Assembly: GCA_037962975.1 (NCBI GenBank)
Contig: CM075675.1
Coordinates: forward strand, 32,056,501 to 32,120,500
Origin: Clitoria ternatea
Lineage: Eukaryota; Streptophyta; Magnoliopsida; Fabales; Fabaceae
Direction of reading: 5' to 3'
DNA: 64,000 bases
A program made the translations under genes and the position numbers. A model generated the notes under the pieces. The model was not told the DNA's origin and did no database searches. It saw only the letters and a list, made by a program, of their open reading frames with translations. Numbering within the stretch: the first letter of the stretch is position 1; the number at the start of each line of letters is the position of its first letter. Positions 12,508-25,014 of this stretch are shown here, one piece after another.

Positions 12508-14846
12508 TGTAACATCCTAGGTTATTTTTGCATTTATTTTTATTCAAACGATTACATCTTACGATAAATTTTTCCTTTTCTTGAAACTTAATCGATATTT
12601 AGTGAAAAAGCATTTATTTTTACTGACTTATTCAAGTGACAGCAGTCACAGTTAGATTAATTAAATAAGGTCTAGAAAAGAAAAGCAAGTTAATTTAAGC
12701 ACAACGGATGGGAGAAAGGGAATCAGGGCTTCTCGCTTGAGCGAGGCCCCTACTCGTCTAAGCGAGATTCCGGACTCTCACTTAAACGAGGTTTCTATTC
12801 GCTTGAGCGAATACCTTTCACACATCGGATATTACACAACATGCAACCGGACTCCCAAAATTTCACTCTAAAAATGGTTCTGTGAACCCAAAGAGTTATT
12901 ATAGCTACCATGAAAGCATATGTATTTTGAAATATAGGTTTACATCCGGTCCGGTCTTAATTAAACACAACTAATAATAATACTAAGAAGTTCTTATACA
13001 CAGATATTTATCTCTATAGAGAGTCACTCAAAGTCACTTGGACCCTGGCACCGATCTCCCCCTTGGCGCGACTCCATGGCTCCTTCCCCCTCCCTGTCTC
13101 TGGTTACTAAAAAAAAAAGGCAAGGGTGAGTGTTTGGCATTGTAATTAATATAGAATGGAACTTAACAAATATACATGCATATTTATACATACACATCAA
13201 ACATCACTTGTAAGTAAGCATACCGAAACATAGTGTATTACATACAGTAACTATATTAAACCAACCACACAATTCCATCACATTCATCACGATCACAACT
13301 GACTCTCATATAATCTGATTCCTAGTATCCGGATACTAAAGGATTGGCCTTCAGCTGGGGGTCCTACTTGACACCCCGTGAACCCTGCTTGGTTCACCGA
13401 GTCCTGCTTGACTCTCCACCTCAACCACTAGGTCCTACTTGACCACTGGGTAGCTCAACTGGGCACGAAAACCACGGAGCCGGAAATGAGGGGCTATCAT
13501 ATACCGTCGGCCATCCCACACCACATAGTCATTCAACAATTTACCTTTCACATAATAATATCAATTCCTCATCACTCGGGTAGCCTGCTTGCTAACCCGA
13601 CGTCACATAACACTGATCATTTCACATTAGATATCACAAGATCATAACATGATAAACTCAACCACACCCGATCCTCCACTAATTAATGTACTCAGTCACA
13701 CATGCACAAGCATAAACACACAACTACGTTTAGCAACATTTTCCTTAACCTGTTTACATTACCTCAATGACCTGTATAAGAAGCGAGTCCTATTCTAATT
13801 AATTATAACCCGAACACCCCCTTACTTTGGTTCCACGCTTCGATGATCTGCTCTCTGTGTCGATTCCTTCCTCTGAGCACTGGTTTCGCAGTCTCAACTT
13901 CGTCACTCAGTCTTCCGTTGCTTAACCTACTACCTACGGATCATAAAGTACAGCTCGTCACTTCAACGCCCTTAGTTCATGGACTGCATTTGGGCTCATA
14001 CTCACCGGAGGAGTGGAGAACAGCCACGAATATAGCCATGCATGGCCCTTAACAGCCAAAGAATAAAAGGAATAAGGGAATCACAATTGGAACAGATCAG
14101 TAGACTCACCTTGAAGCCTCGATCACAGGAATGGGGTTCAATTGAAGTTTAGACACAAATGGAGTCCCTCTCCAGCGCATGTAAATCAGCGTTAAGAGAG
14201 GAGAGAAAAATGAAAGAGAAGGAACAGACCAACAGCAAAAGTAACTTGTAAATAATGAAGAGGGAAGGAAGAGAATCTCCTTATATATATGTATAGCTCA
14301 TGGGCAAGATCGTCTTTTCCTTTATTTTATTTGTATTCTTACTAAATTTAATCAATTTCACTATATTAAACTATTGCATAGTTATCAAATCAATTACACT
14401 TATTTATTCCCTCAACGTTTAATTATTCATAATTCTCTAATACTTCGCAAGAGTATAGGCCCAATATAAATATCGGCCCCCCGGCGTCCTAGCTTAGTGT
14501 TCATACCTCGGAAATCCGAGCTACAACCTGAGAGATCGGATATCTCATCCGTGCTCACCTCTTGGTTACCTACACCCGTTGTTTCGGTCATTATAAGGTT
14601 AATCCGGGCTATGACCCCGTGTGAGGCGCTCTCCTCACAACGGTTGGACCAGACCACCTAGCCCTGCCCGCTCTTCTCCTACACTTTCGATCTTTAACTC
14701 CGCCTGCTCACGCTTCTGAGACCGATCTCGACACCGGCTTTCTTATCTCTGGCTCAGACAGAACAAATATTAAATAAAACTTCTAAAACATTTACTAATC
14801 ATTTCCCATTTCTTATAATTCTCATTAAAACATCAGGGATGTTACA
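12508..14846 (-). mobile_element. Solo LTR A (gypsy type), TSD TCCAA
   Basis: Termini TGTAACATCC...GGATGTTACA are flanked by a perfect 5-bp duplication TCCAA (12503-12507 and 14847-14851). No internal region is present, so it is a solo LTR left by recombination between two LTRs. Sense is minus: a TATA-like TATATATAA is the complement of 14281-14289. A donor-like AAG|GTGAGT follows (intron would start at 14109) and a TTTTTTAG acceptor-like site ends at 13107. The block at 13330-13460 (repeated TCCTACTTGAC/CCTGCTTG phrases) has a close relative in solo LTR C at 48600-48720. It interrupts the 5' part of CACTA-2. Confidence 0.93.
12720..12825. repeat. TCGCTTGAGCGA palindrome cluster in solo LTR A
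   Basis: Four variants of the 12-base palindrome TCGCTTGAGCGA occur in about 100 bases (ctcgcttgagcgag, ctcgtctaagcgag, ctcacttaaacgag, ttcgcttgagcgaa). They sit 210-340 bases from the sense 3' end of the LTR. Confidence 0.85.
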
Positions 14847-14851
14847 TCCAA

Positions 14852-15023
14852 GTTAGGAGTTATTTTAAAATTTGATAAACTTTTGGTAACTTGCATTTTG
14901 TGTTGTTCTCTGGGTGCATATTTGGTTGTGGTTGAATTTGATTTGACCACTCTTATTTTGTGTACTTAGAGACTAATGCGAAATGTTGTCGAAATCTGAT
15001 CAAATTTTAAAATAACTCCTAAC
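14852..15023 (+). repeat. Perfect 25-bp inverted repeat before TNP2 in CACTA-2
   Basis: 14852-14876 (GTTAGGAGTTATTTT...) is the exact reverse complement of 14999-15023, with a 122-base spacer. It lies about 110 bases before the TNP2 start. The solo LTR insertion at 14846/14851 falls immediately outside the left arm. Confidence 0.9.
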
Positions 15024-15132
15024 CTGTATATATCAATGACGTATAAAAACAATTGTCATCCTGAATGGGTATAGGACCACCACCTTTGTAAAAAAAGTAA
15101 GATTGATCATAACACCTTGTAAACAGTTGGTA

Positions 15133-18100
15133 TGGATCGAAGTTGGACAACTGCATCACGCATAAGTCTAGAGTACGAGGGTGGAGTTGAATCATTTATA
15201 GAATTCATAGCGAGGAATGCTGAGAAGGTGAATGAAAGGTATTTTTTCCCTTGTGTTAAAATCTTGAACCTGTGTCGGCTAGACTTGGAAGAGGTGTGAG
15301 AACATCTATAGTGTGATGGATTTCTTCGTAGTTATACCCGTTGGATATGGCACGGTGAAGATGTGGTGGTGCCAAGTTCCAGCTCTTAAACTAAAAATTG
15401 AAGCTCGATGCATGACACCGATGTCGACATGGATGACCGACTTGAGGATATGATTCGTGATGTGGGGGTAGAAGGTTTTAAGAAAGCTCATGTATATACG
15501 ACTCTGTGTGAGGATTTTGAGCAGCCGTTGTATCCAAACTGCGTCAATTTCACTAGGTTATCAGCTATTTTACGATTGTTTAATTTGAAGGCCATAAACG
15601 GGTGGACAGATAAAAGTTTCACTGACTTACTGAAGTTGTTGAAAGAAATGCTCCCAACTGAAAACACCTTGTCGAATCGTAACTATGAGGTCAAAAAGGT
15701 GTTGTGTCTTATGGGTTTAAAGTATGAAAAAATACATGTATGCCTAAATGATTGTGTATTATTTCGGGATAAGTATGAAATGCTGCATCGATATCCCAGG
15801 TGTGGGGTGTCACGGTATAAGAAGAAAGAGGCTGATTCTGATAAGGTCTGTACTAAAGGGTCTCCTGCAAAGGTGTTGTGGTATCTGCCTATAGTTCCAA
15901 GACTAAAGCGTCTATTTGCTAATGCAAATGATGCAAAACTTATAAGATGGCATGCTGATGAAAGGGTTGTTGATAGACTACTTAGGCATCTGGCCGATGG
16001 ATCACAGTGGAAGAAAATGGATACGATTTTTCTAGATTTTGCCCATGAACCAAGAAATGTTAGGCTTACACTAGCCACAAATGGCATGAACCCATTTGGG
16101 AACCTGAGTACAAACCATAGTCAGTGGCCTATTTTTTTGTTTGTTTACAACTTGCCGCCATGGCTATGCATGAAACGGAAATATGTTATGTTATCAATGA
16201 TGATTTCTGGTCCATGACAACCCGGGAACGACATTGATGTATATTTAACTCCATTAGTTGAAGACCTCAAAATGTTATGGGAAAACGGGGTTGATGTGTT
16301 TGACGGGTTTGCAGGGCAATCATTCAAATTGTGTGCCATGCTATTTTGCACGATCAATGACTTTCCAGCGTGAAGGGTCATAAAGCTTGTCCTATATGTG
16401 AGGAAAGAACTAGTTCTGTGCGGCTGCACCATGGTAGGAAAAATATTTATCTTCGACATCGAAGGTTTTTTAAAGCGAATCATCCATTTCGTAGGTTAAA
16501 GAAGTCGTTCAATGGTGTGCAAGATTTTGAAATGGCTCCTCCACCACTATCTGGTCGCTAGACATATGAAAAGGTAAAAGACGTCAATGTGGTGTTTGGC
16601 AAGTGTGAAAGATAATCCACCGCACAAAACCACTAGAAGAAAAAGTCAATATTTTTTGTCTTACCATATTGGAGGGAGCTTGATGTAAGACACTGCATTG
16701 ATGTAATGCATGTGGAGAAAAATGTGTGCGACAGTTTGGTTGGAACACTCTTAAACATACCCGGGAAGACTAAGGATGGCCTAAATTCACATATGTACTT
16801 GTAGTTTATAGGTATACGTCAGGATTTGCATCCACAATCAAAGGGTAAAAGAACATATTTGCCCTCAGCATGTCATACGTTGTCCAGAAAAGAAAAGCAA
16901 AGTCTGTGTGAATCATTACGTAGTGTGAAAGTTCCGTCTGGTTATGGTTCAAACATCAACACTTGTGTTTCCATGAAAGATTTGAAGTTAGTTGGGTTAA
17001 AGTCTCACGATTGTCATATGTTGATGCAACAATTTCTACCTATCGTCATTCGTGATATTCTTCCTAAAAATGTGAGAAATGTCATAACAAGGCTGTGTTT
17101 GTTTTTCAATGCCATATGTTGCAAAGTAATCATCCCCGACGAATTGGATGTGTTGGAACAGGAAGCATCACTTATACTATGTCAGCTTGAAATGCATTTC
17201 CTACCTTCTTTTTTTGACATAATGGTCCACTTAATCATCCATTTGGTGAGAGAGGTCCATTTGTGTAGTCCAGTGTTCCTGCGGTGGATGTATCTCATTA
17301 AGCGATATATGAAGATATTGAAAGGGTATATGAAGAATAAACGTCGTCCTGAAGCTTCGATTGTGGAAAGGTATATTGCAGAGGAAGCTATTGAGTTTTG
17401 CACTGATTATATATCACATGCTGAAAGCATTGGTATTCCAAAGACTCGTCATGATGGGCGATTGGATGGGAAAGGTACGATTGGTAAAAAAATAAAGAGC
17501 ATGCCACGTGATGATGTCCTCCAAGCGCACTTGTATATTTTGAACAATACGGATGACGTGCAACCGTATCTAACTACTCACAAAGAGCTAGTCAAGAGAA
17601 ACAATCTTAGAATGACTGAAAAGAGGGTGTTGAGTGAACACAATAAGACATTCATGCAGTGGTTCCAAATGACCGTTCTAAAAGATACATCTGCTTTTGT
17701 GACATTAAATCCACTGGCACAGGGCCCCAACTTTGATGTCTTTACATTTTATGGGTATGACATAAATAACTATTTGTTTTACACAAGAACACAGGATGAG
17801 AAGAGTACAAATCAAAATAGTGGAGTTATGGTTGTGGCTCAGTCAATGCATTTCTCAACTTCAAAGGACAACAACCCTGTCATGGCCGAGTCATGCTACT
17901 TTGGTGTGATTAAAGATATATGGGAAGTTGATTACGGTCCTTTCACCGTTCTTGTGTTTAAATGCAAATAGGTTAACAATAAGAACGGTGTTAAAACTGA
18001 TGATTTTGGATTTATATTGGTGGACCTCAACAAGATAGGTCATAAGGAGGAACCATTCATCATGGCAACGCAAGTGAAACAAGTTTTTTATGTTACTGAC

Positions 18101-18292
18101 CCAGCTGACAAACGTTGGTCAATTATTATCCAAGGTAGAAACAACATTGGAGACCCCAGCCTTGATGTTATGGAAATTTCTTTCACCACAATACGTATTC
18201 CGTCATCTATCATGGAATATGACATAGATGATGTAGTTGCCAGTTGTCATGACCACCATGAAGGCTTATGGGAAAATATACCATCTTCATAG
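15133..18292 (+). pseudogene. TNP2-type CACTA transposase of CACTA-2, decayed
   Basis: ATG at 15133 opens MDRSW, the usual start of the transposase-associated domain. The expected zinc-like and WHGE ending (RWIWHGED, about 15341-15364) follows after stops near 15297. TNP2 core: 15408-16217 (NVRLTLATNGMNPFGN; YNLPPWLCMKRKYVML), then 16225-16372 in a shifted frame (PGNDIDVYLTPLVEDLK), 16370-16561 (ACPIC, LRHRRFF), and 16640-16800 (IDVMHVEKNVCDS). 16826-17971 holds KSHDCHMLMQQFLP and a DUF4218-like region (PSFFDIMVHLIIHLV...WMY, IVERYIAEEAIEF). A DUF4216-like end follows an in-frame TAG at 17969-17971, where Trp is expected (FTVLVFKCK*VNNKNG). It is much better preserved than the copy at 1-2528 but still carries several stops and shifts. 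Confidence 0.93.
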
Positions 18293-19701
18293 GGTATGAT
18301 TAATTGTATTGAATGTTATGTTAATGAATCATTGTATTAAATGTTATATTAATTGTTCATTGTATTAATCATGTTACAAGTACTATATATTGACATTTTG
18401 TTTTTCCTTGTTTGGATAAATACTCATGGCTGACCAGGATCCACATTCTAGGTCTGACTCACAGACTATAGGTTCCTCTGCTCGGAAGAATAAAGGTGTT
18501 ACCCGGATGTAGGATATTTTACTCAGGCGTCATCAGGGAGAGAGGTTGTTTGTTGACGTATACTGGTAGACTTGATAGACCACATGCCGTGAAGTTTAGT
18601 AGTTACTTGGGAGTCGTGGCTCGCACGAGGGTGTCCATTATTATCCCCAACTGGGATAATATGGAGGAGGTCGTGAAGAACCATATTTGGAGTGATATTC
18701 TGGTAAGTTAAATATGTTATATTAATTATGTTAATGTATTGTTTCATGTAATTCATATAGTGACTAATTCCCCCTTGTAGGATTCTTGGGATATACCTGC
18801 ACACGACACACTGAGGAGGAAGATCCTCAGTATTATTGCTGACAGATGGAGGTCATTCAAGTCTTCACTTACCAGGAGGTATGTAAGGACTTTAAATTAG
18901 GTCGATACAGTTTACCGTAATTGCATTATCAATTTTTAACTCACCTTATTTTAACTATGAATTGTAGGTATATATTTGGGGAGGAGCGAGGACAGTTCCC
19001 CGGAGAGAAATATACCTTCATCAACCAAGAGACTTGGGATGCTTTCATTGCAGCTAAGCAGACCGACCAATGGATGGTACGTTGGTATTTAACATGATTA
19101 AATATTTTAAATTTAAACGTAACTCTAACCCATTTTTTTTCTTGTTGGAGGCTGTCAGAGCAAAAGCACAGTGCATTAGGAAGAAGAATGACTGCCCCAT
19201 AGATTGTAACGTGGAGGTTACAGATTATTAGAAGAGCACATGGCCCAAGAGAAGGTCAGTCAATGTCAGGCTAGCCAACCTGACACTAGTGTTGTGGATC
19301 CCCTTCCCCACCTACACGCCATGAGAAATGGAAACGGGCCAGGGTTAGGAAGAGTGGGGAATACACTTCCTCACAAGCTCAGGAGGTCACCTCACAAATA
19401 CTAAGTATCCGCCTTGTTAAAGTTTTCAGTTTTTTGGCAAACATGAAGCCTAAACACTAACCTGTTTGGTTTCAGGATTCCTTGGTTGAGCAATCAACCC
19501 AAGGCTCCTTCGTAGCCCATAGCAGGAAGGATATTTTGACTACCGCCATCGACAGGCCAGAGCACCCCGAAAGGGTGCGTGCTGTTGGTCGAGGTCACGG
19601 TAAGTTATAAATGACTGTATCCTTTCATTTTCTTTTCTATTAAATAATTATGCTTTAATCATTCATATTTCACAGGCCTCCGGAGCTATTACGGTGCTCC
19701 C

Positions 19702-22700
19702 TGTAACACCCTCGGTTAGATAAGACAAATCCTTCTGTAGGTTCATCCTATTTAACTGAGAGTATTAACAGTTTTAAGAAAAAGTGAATATCTTTTTTTT
19801 TAAATAAATACGTGGCAGATCAGTGGAAGCAATAATGTATATATCACATAGTCATTCACAAACTATAAGTAATTGTACTCTTAACAGAATGGGGCACGCA
19901 GGCACCCTTAAATATTATACAGTCATCCGATGTCTGATTATTAATAATAAATATTCTATCTTTAATGATTGTTCTCAATGGGTTCAGCGTATTGCTGATC
20001 TTCACACTCGGGTTCTTGAGTTTCTAATTCCTCTGAAAAATGGTCAACAGTAAGGGTGAATATAACCCAAGACCCTGATTGGTTAATCCGGTGCGGACAT
20101 AATCCAGTTAACATACAATATCACATAAATCATACATTTAGCATATTCATATTTATAACAATCAAGCATATTGTCATGAAATAAATCGTACATTTAACAT
20201 ATTCACAATTATAACAATCAAATATGCTGTAATGAAATGCATGAGTTTGGATTTATTATGATTTATCTTTGGTTAAGTCTCATGATGCATGTGGGCCCAA
20301 TAAATCATTTCATCTTCTTCTCATTCTTTGGAATATCACCATTCCAATCATCTAGAGCGATCAAGGTCCGCCCAAGTTCCATATGGTACAAATGAACTCA
20401 TTGGTTCTCATCATTGATTTAAATATTTTTGGAACTTGGATCCCTACGATCATAGCCACACCCCGTCATTTAGTCGAAGTACACTAGAATTTCCTCGTCT
20501 CACCCGGCTATCAGGCGCGACTCTGATGCCATTGGGTTACCGTTCCAGTTGTACTCCCAAGATTCTTCTACTGAGATCGAACGTGAGTGATCTCCACTGT
20601 ACCAAGTGTATGCTCTAGAGGTTTTTCTTCTTCAAAAATATTTTCATGATGCGAAATGCATTTATTTTATCAATTGATTCCTTGAGTATCTTATGTATTT
20701 CCAGTCTCATCATATCATTCCCAAGTTCTTTGGATTTCATCAATTAATTAAACATTGTATATATATATATATTATATCTTGGTTAATATTGTATTTTTCA
20801 TAAAGAGTAAAATAATATATTCTTTATGTAATTACACATAATTAAGATGTTAACAAGGTTTATAACAATAAAACTAATAATAATAATAACAATATTAAGA
20901 TTAATAATAATTAGGATAATAATAATAATAGAATAAGGATAATAATAATAATTATAACTTCTCATTAATTTAAAAAGTATTAAAAAGTAGTTTCTAAATG
21001 AAAATCCAAGCGAAAACCATTAAAAATAGAGTTTTCCGAGTGAAACAGGGGCAAATCCGAGTGAAATATGTATAATTCCGAGTGGAACCATACTGGGCAG
21101 GGTTCTCCAAATGATCTGGCTAAAAATCCGAGTGAAATGACACTGGAAAGCTGTTTTCCGACTGAAATAAGTTTGGGTCCGAGTGAAAATGAATTGGAAA
21201 GCGGTTTTCCGACTGAAACAGCTTGAATCCGAGTGAAATAAAGCTGAGCAGAGTTTTCTAAATGAATTTAATATATTTTCCGAGTGAAACAGAAACTAAA
21301 AATGATTTTCTTAATTAAATAACTTAAATTCTGAGTGAAATAAATTTCTGAGTGAATTAAAACATGAATCCGTGTGAAGTCAGTAGGAAAATGGTTCCTG
21401 AGTAGCATTGTTTGCAAATTCAAGTGAAAATGAGCCTCTAAACAAAGTAAAATATAATTCCGAGTGGTATTCAGTCAAAAAGGAGTTTTCTGTGTGAAGT
21501 CTATATGTGTTCCGAGTGGAATCAGCATGAAAAAGGTTCCTGAGTAAAAATAAGATAAGTTCCGAGTGAAACATGAGTTTACTGAGTAAAATTGCCCTTG
21601 GAAGGATACTGTCCGAATGGAAACATGCTGGAAAAGCTTTAAGGTTACTTCTTCCGAGTGAAACTACTGAAAAGGTTCTGAGTGAAGGATAATTATGTTT
21701 TCTGAGTGAAATAATTTAAGAAAGAGATTTTCGAGTGGATTAACTATAACTCCGAGTAAAAATGATTGAAAAGGAGTCTTTCAAGTGATAGAGAGGTTCT
21801 GTCATGAAATATACTGCTTTACATAGTGAAATCATGTAAAAACCGATTGTATTTACTTAAAACTGATTGGATTTGTACAAAACTGATTGAATTTAAATAA
21901 GACCGATTGAATTATATATAAAACCGACTGAATTTGCATTAGAACCGAGCTGTTTGTCCTTCATTTCAATATAGTTCATGTTCTTCTCATAATTCATACA
22001 AGGTATACTATTTACCAACAATTATATATATAAAACAGTAACAATTAAGTATATAATTCACCCATCACTGAATCTGCCCTGGAAAGGTGAGGAACAAGTT
22101 CCTTAACCCTTTCCTTCACTCGGTTTTCCCACAGAGCACCCAAGAATATACCCCCCTTACCTTAATGAAGTTCCTGGAGGAGAAGAAGAGTCCCTTTCAC
22201 TGTCTTGCACCAGTTCCGAGTGAAACAGAAGGGAAAGGAGAGAGAAAGAAGCTTGCTGGGAAGGAAAATGATGAAGGGTGTTTGTGTCGTGTGTGTGGGT
22301 TCTTTAGGGTCCTGGCACTGGTTTAAATAGGTAGAGGGTGAGTGGAATGGGGGACAGCTTTTCTGAGTGGCTGTTAGTGGAGTGATAATGGAGGGTCAGT
22401 GGGAATTAATTAAGAGATATGCTGAGTCAGTGCTCATTTCTGGCAACCCACTATCTTTAATGCACACAATTGAATTTAAATAATCATTAAAAGACAAAAT
22501 TAAAGTCAATACGCACTACTGACAGTGAATACCGAGTGAAAGTTCCACTCGGTTAACCATTATACCGACTGGAATTCCTACTTCCGAGTCAACAATTGCA
22601 AGGCTCGCTTGAGCGTGGCTTGCTCGCTTGAGCGAAGCTTCAATTCTTCACTCGGAATTCCTTTGAAACCAACTCAGGCACTCGGTTTCTCACTCGGTAA

Positions 22701-23378
22701 TACCTTTCCAGACTGAGTCCTCTCTTCCTCAGAATCTTCACTCGGAAATCCGAGTCTTCATTCACTTAATTCACTCGGTTTAGGCCATCTTCTTAAAATA
22801 TATTTCCAATTAAGGTTTATTTCAACCATTAGCTCTCGGAACAAGGTATACACGTACGAGTCTCACTCGGTTTTGGTCCAGTAGAGTATATCTCACTCGG
22901 AATTGGCTCCCTCCACCATTTTCCACTCGGTTTCCTGAGCAAAACCATTCGGAAACCTTCCCAATTGTTTCCCCAACACACTTCCAGTCGGAAGGAAGCA
23001 TCAAATCAACATAAACATGAGTATTTAAGCTTTCTTTCACTCGGAATACTTCAATCAGAGTAGTCTCCTTCAGAAAAGGAAGCATTTGACTCGGAACCGA
23101 GCCTTTCTAGGGTGTTTTGAGTCGGATTTTTCTGCTTCACTCGGAATTTCTGATCATTCACTCGGAATTCTTCTCTGTTACTCGGAACAGAGCCCTTTTC
23201 ACTTGGTTTTTACATAATTTCACTAATGGTCCATATAAATTCTATTATTATGTGCAAAAATGACATTTTTGAGGTACTACAGACCATCAACAGGGTATAT
23301 ATTGACTTATTCTTGCTTACAAACTCCATAATTAAAATTTACAAGGATAAAATTGTTTCTAAAAACAGGGATGTTACA
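19702..23378 (-). repeat. 3' LTR of the chromovirus
   Basis: On the minus strand it starts TGTAACATCCCTG at 23378 and ends GGTGTTACA at 19702. U3 (23215-22530) is full of CCGAGTG motifs in sense orientation. The TATA-like TATTTAAA is the complement of 22322-22329. A donor-like TAAG|GTAAGG follows (intron start 22160). The next array (21800-20995) shows the motif in the opposite orientation, TTTCACTCGGA. An acceptor-like TTTTTCAG ends at 20033. Confidence 0.95.
20995..23215. repeat. CCGAGTGAAA / TTTCACTCGG arrays in the chromovirus 3' LTR
   Basis: From 20995 to about 21800 the plus strand carries dozens of CCGAGTGAAA variants (CTGAGTGAA, CCGACTGAA and others) at about 18-31 base spacing. From 22530 to 23215 the plus strand instead carries CACTCGG. 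The switch occurs around the TATA-like site at 22322. The 5' LTR repeats this at 29400-31590. The text between motifs is not conserved, so this is not a simple tandem satellite. Confidence 0.9.
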
Positions 23379-23394
23379 TTCTCCTCCCCTTTTA
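23379..23394 (-). other. Polypurine tract of the chromovirus
   Basis: The minus strand reads AAAAGGGGAGGAGAA directly before the 3' LTR start TGTAACATCCC. This is the expected primer for plus-strand DNA synthesis. Confidence 0.88.
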
Positions 23395-23412
23395 AGAATT
23401 TCATCCTGAAAT

Positions 23413-24990
23413 TCAAAGTTGGAATAATTGAGGGTACAATTCTCTCATTTTCTCCTCAATTTCCCAAGTAGCATCCCCATCATCTGTCTGACTCCAAACT
23501 ATCTTGACCAAAGGAATTTCCTTGCCTCTTAGCTGTTTGAGACGTCGGTCAGCAATCTTAACTGGCGATGCTTCAAAGGTGAGGTTTTCTTTTAGAACAA
23601 ATTGATCGGGACTTAGAACATGATCAGGGCTTGGTACATATTTGCGGAGTTGAGAGACATGAAATACATTGTGAAGGTTTGTCAGCTCGGGTGGTAGAGC
23701 AATACGGTACGCATGAGTTCCTATCTTTTGCAGAATTTGATAGGGTCCTACGTATCTGGGGCTTAACTTCTTAGCCTTCAAAGCTCTTCCTACTCCAGTG
23801 GTAGGGGTAACTTTGAGAAATACATGATCGCCTTCTTCAAATTCTAATGGCTTTCAACGTTTGTCATAGTAACTCTTTTGTCTATCTTGCGAAGCCTTCA
23901 TTGCCATTTGAATCCTCTGAACTTGTTCTGTTGTCTTCTAAACAATCTCTGGTCCAATTATTGTCTTCTCACCAGTCTCATACCAACATAAAGGTGTACG
24001 GCATTTTCTTCCATACAAAGCTTCATAAGGGGCCATTCCGATGCTTGCATGATAGCTGTTGTTGTAAGTGAACTCAATAAGTGGAAGGTATTCTTGCCAA
24101 TTTCCACCATGTTCCAAGACACAAAGACGTAACAGATCTTCAAGAGTCTTGATCGTCCTTTCCGATTGTCCGTCTGTCTGTGGGTGGTATGCGAAACTTA
24201 ACTTCAGACGAGTTCCTAGAGCTTGTTGCAGGCTCTTCCAAAACTGTGATGTGAAACAAGGATCTCGATTGGACACAATCGCAGTGGGAGTTCCATGTAA
24301 TCGTACAATTTCCTTGATATAGATCTGGGTGAGTTTCTCTAGGGAATACTTCATATTGACAGGAATGAAGTGAGCGGTTTTTGTTAATCGATCCACGATT
24401 ACCCAAATAGCATCACATCCAGCTGATGTTCTGGGAAATTCACTCACGAAGTCCATAGCAATCTCATCCCATTTCCATTCTGGAATATCCAAAGGACGAA
24501 GGGTCCCACTTGGTCGTTGTTGTTCTGCCTTTACCTTCTGACACATCAGGCAAGCTGTTACATACTCAGCGATATCCCTTTTCATTCCTTGCCACCAGAA
24601 TAATTTCTTCAAGTCCTGATACATCTTGGTTGATCCTGGGTGGATGCTGTATTTACTTTTGTGTGCTTCATCCAGGATGGATTTTTTAAGATCTGTGTTA
24701 ACTGGAATACAGAGTCTCTGTTGATACCTGATTGCCCCATGTTCATCCTTGCTAAACTCTGAGACTCCTTCTTTCGTCTTTTCCGCTAGATCTTGTAATT
24801 CCTGGTCATTGGCTTGAGCTTCTTTGATTTGTTCTAAGAAATCATTGGAAATCCTTAGCATTCCAACCATAAGGCTTCCCCTTTTTGGTGTTACTGCTAG
24901 ATTCAAATCGCGAAACTGTTCTATCAATTCCAACTCCTTTGTCATCATATAAGATAGACGTAGGGCCTTTCTACTGAGTGCATCAGCCAC
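23413..24990 (-). pseudogene. Integrase and chromodomain-like C-terminus of the chromovirus pol
   Basis: The integrase of this family inserts the element DNA into the nuclear genome, and the C-terminal chromodomain-like part targets chromatin. In the 24990-23938 segment, residues H110, H117, C147 and C150 form the HHCC zinc site. The catalytic core shows D180 (MDF) and E277 (DGQSE), but position 241, where SDRD is expected, is Asn (SNRD). With exactly 35 residues between 241 and 277 this is the second catalytic Asp of DD35E, so the enzyme should be dead. A TAG after GPEIV (near 23940) and a TGA after YYDKR break the frame. The tail at 23781-23413 (PRYVGPYQILQKIG; NVFHVSQLRKYVP; DATWEIEEKMRELYPQLF) is the usual GPY/F and chromodomain-like end. 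Confidence 0.95.
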
Positions 24991-25014
24991 AACATTAGCT
25001 TTTCCAGGATGATA

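Noticed and set aside
15683..16087. 134-codon minus-strand open frame
   Set aside because: Exact antisense shadow of the TNP2 coding region; no independent features.
22822..23085. 87-codon minus-strand frame conserved in both chromovirus LTRs and at 38574-38849
   Set aside because: Conserved because the LTRs are recent copies; it lies in U3 upstream of the TATA-like site and is full of motif copies. Kept as non-coding, though a short U3 protein cannot be strictly excluded.
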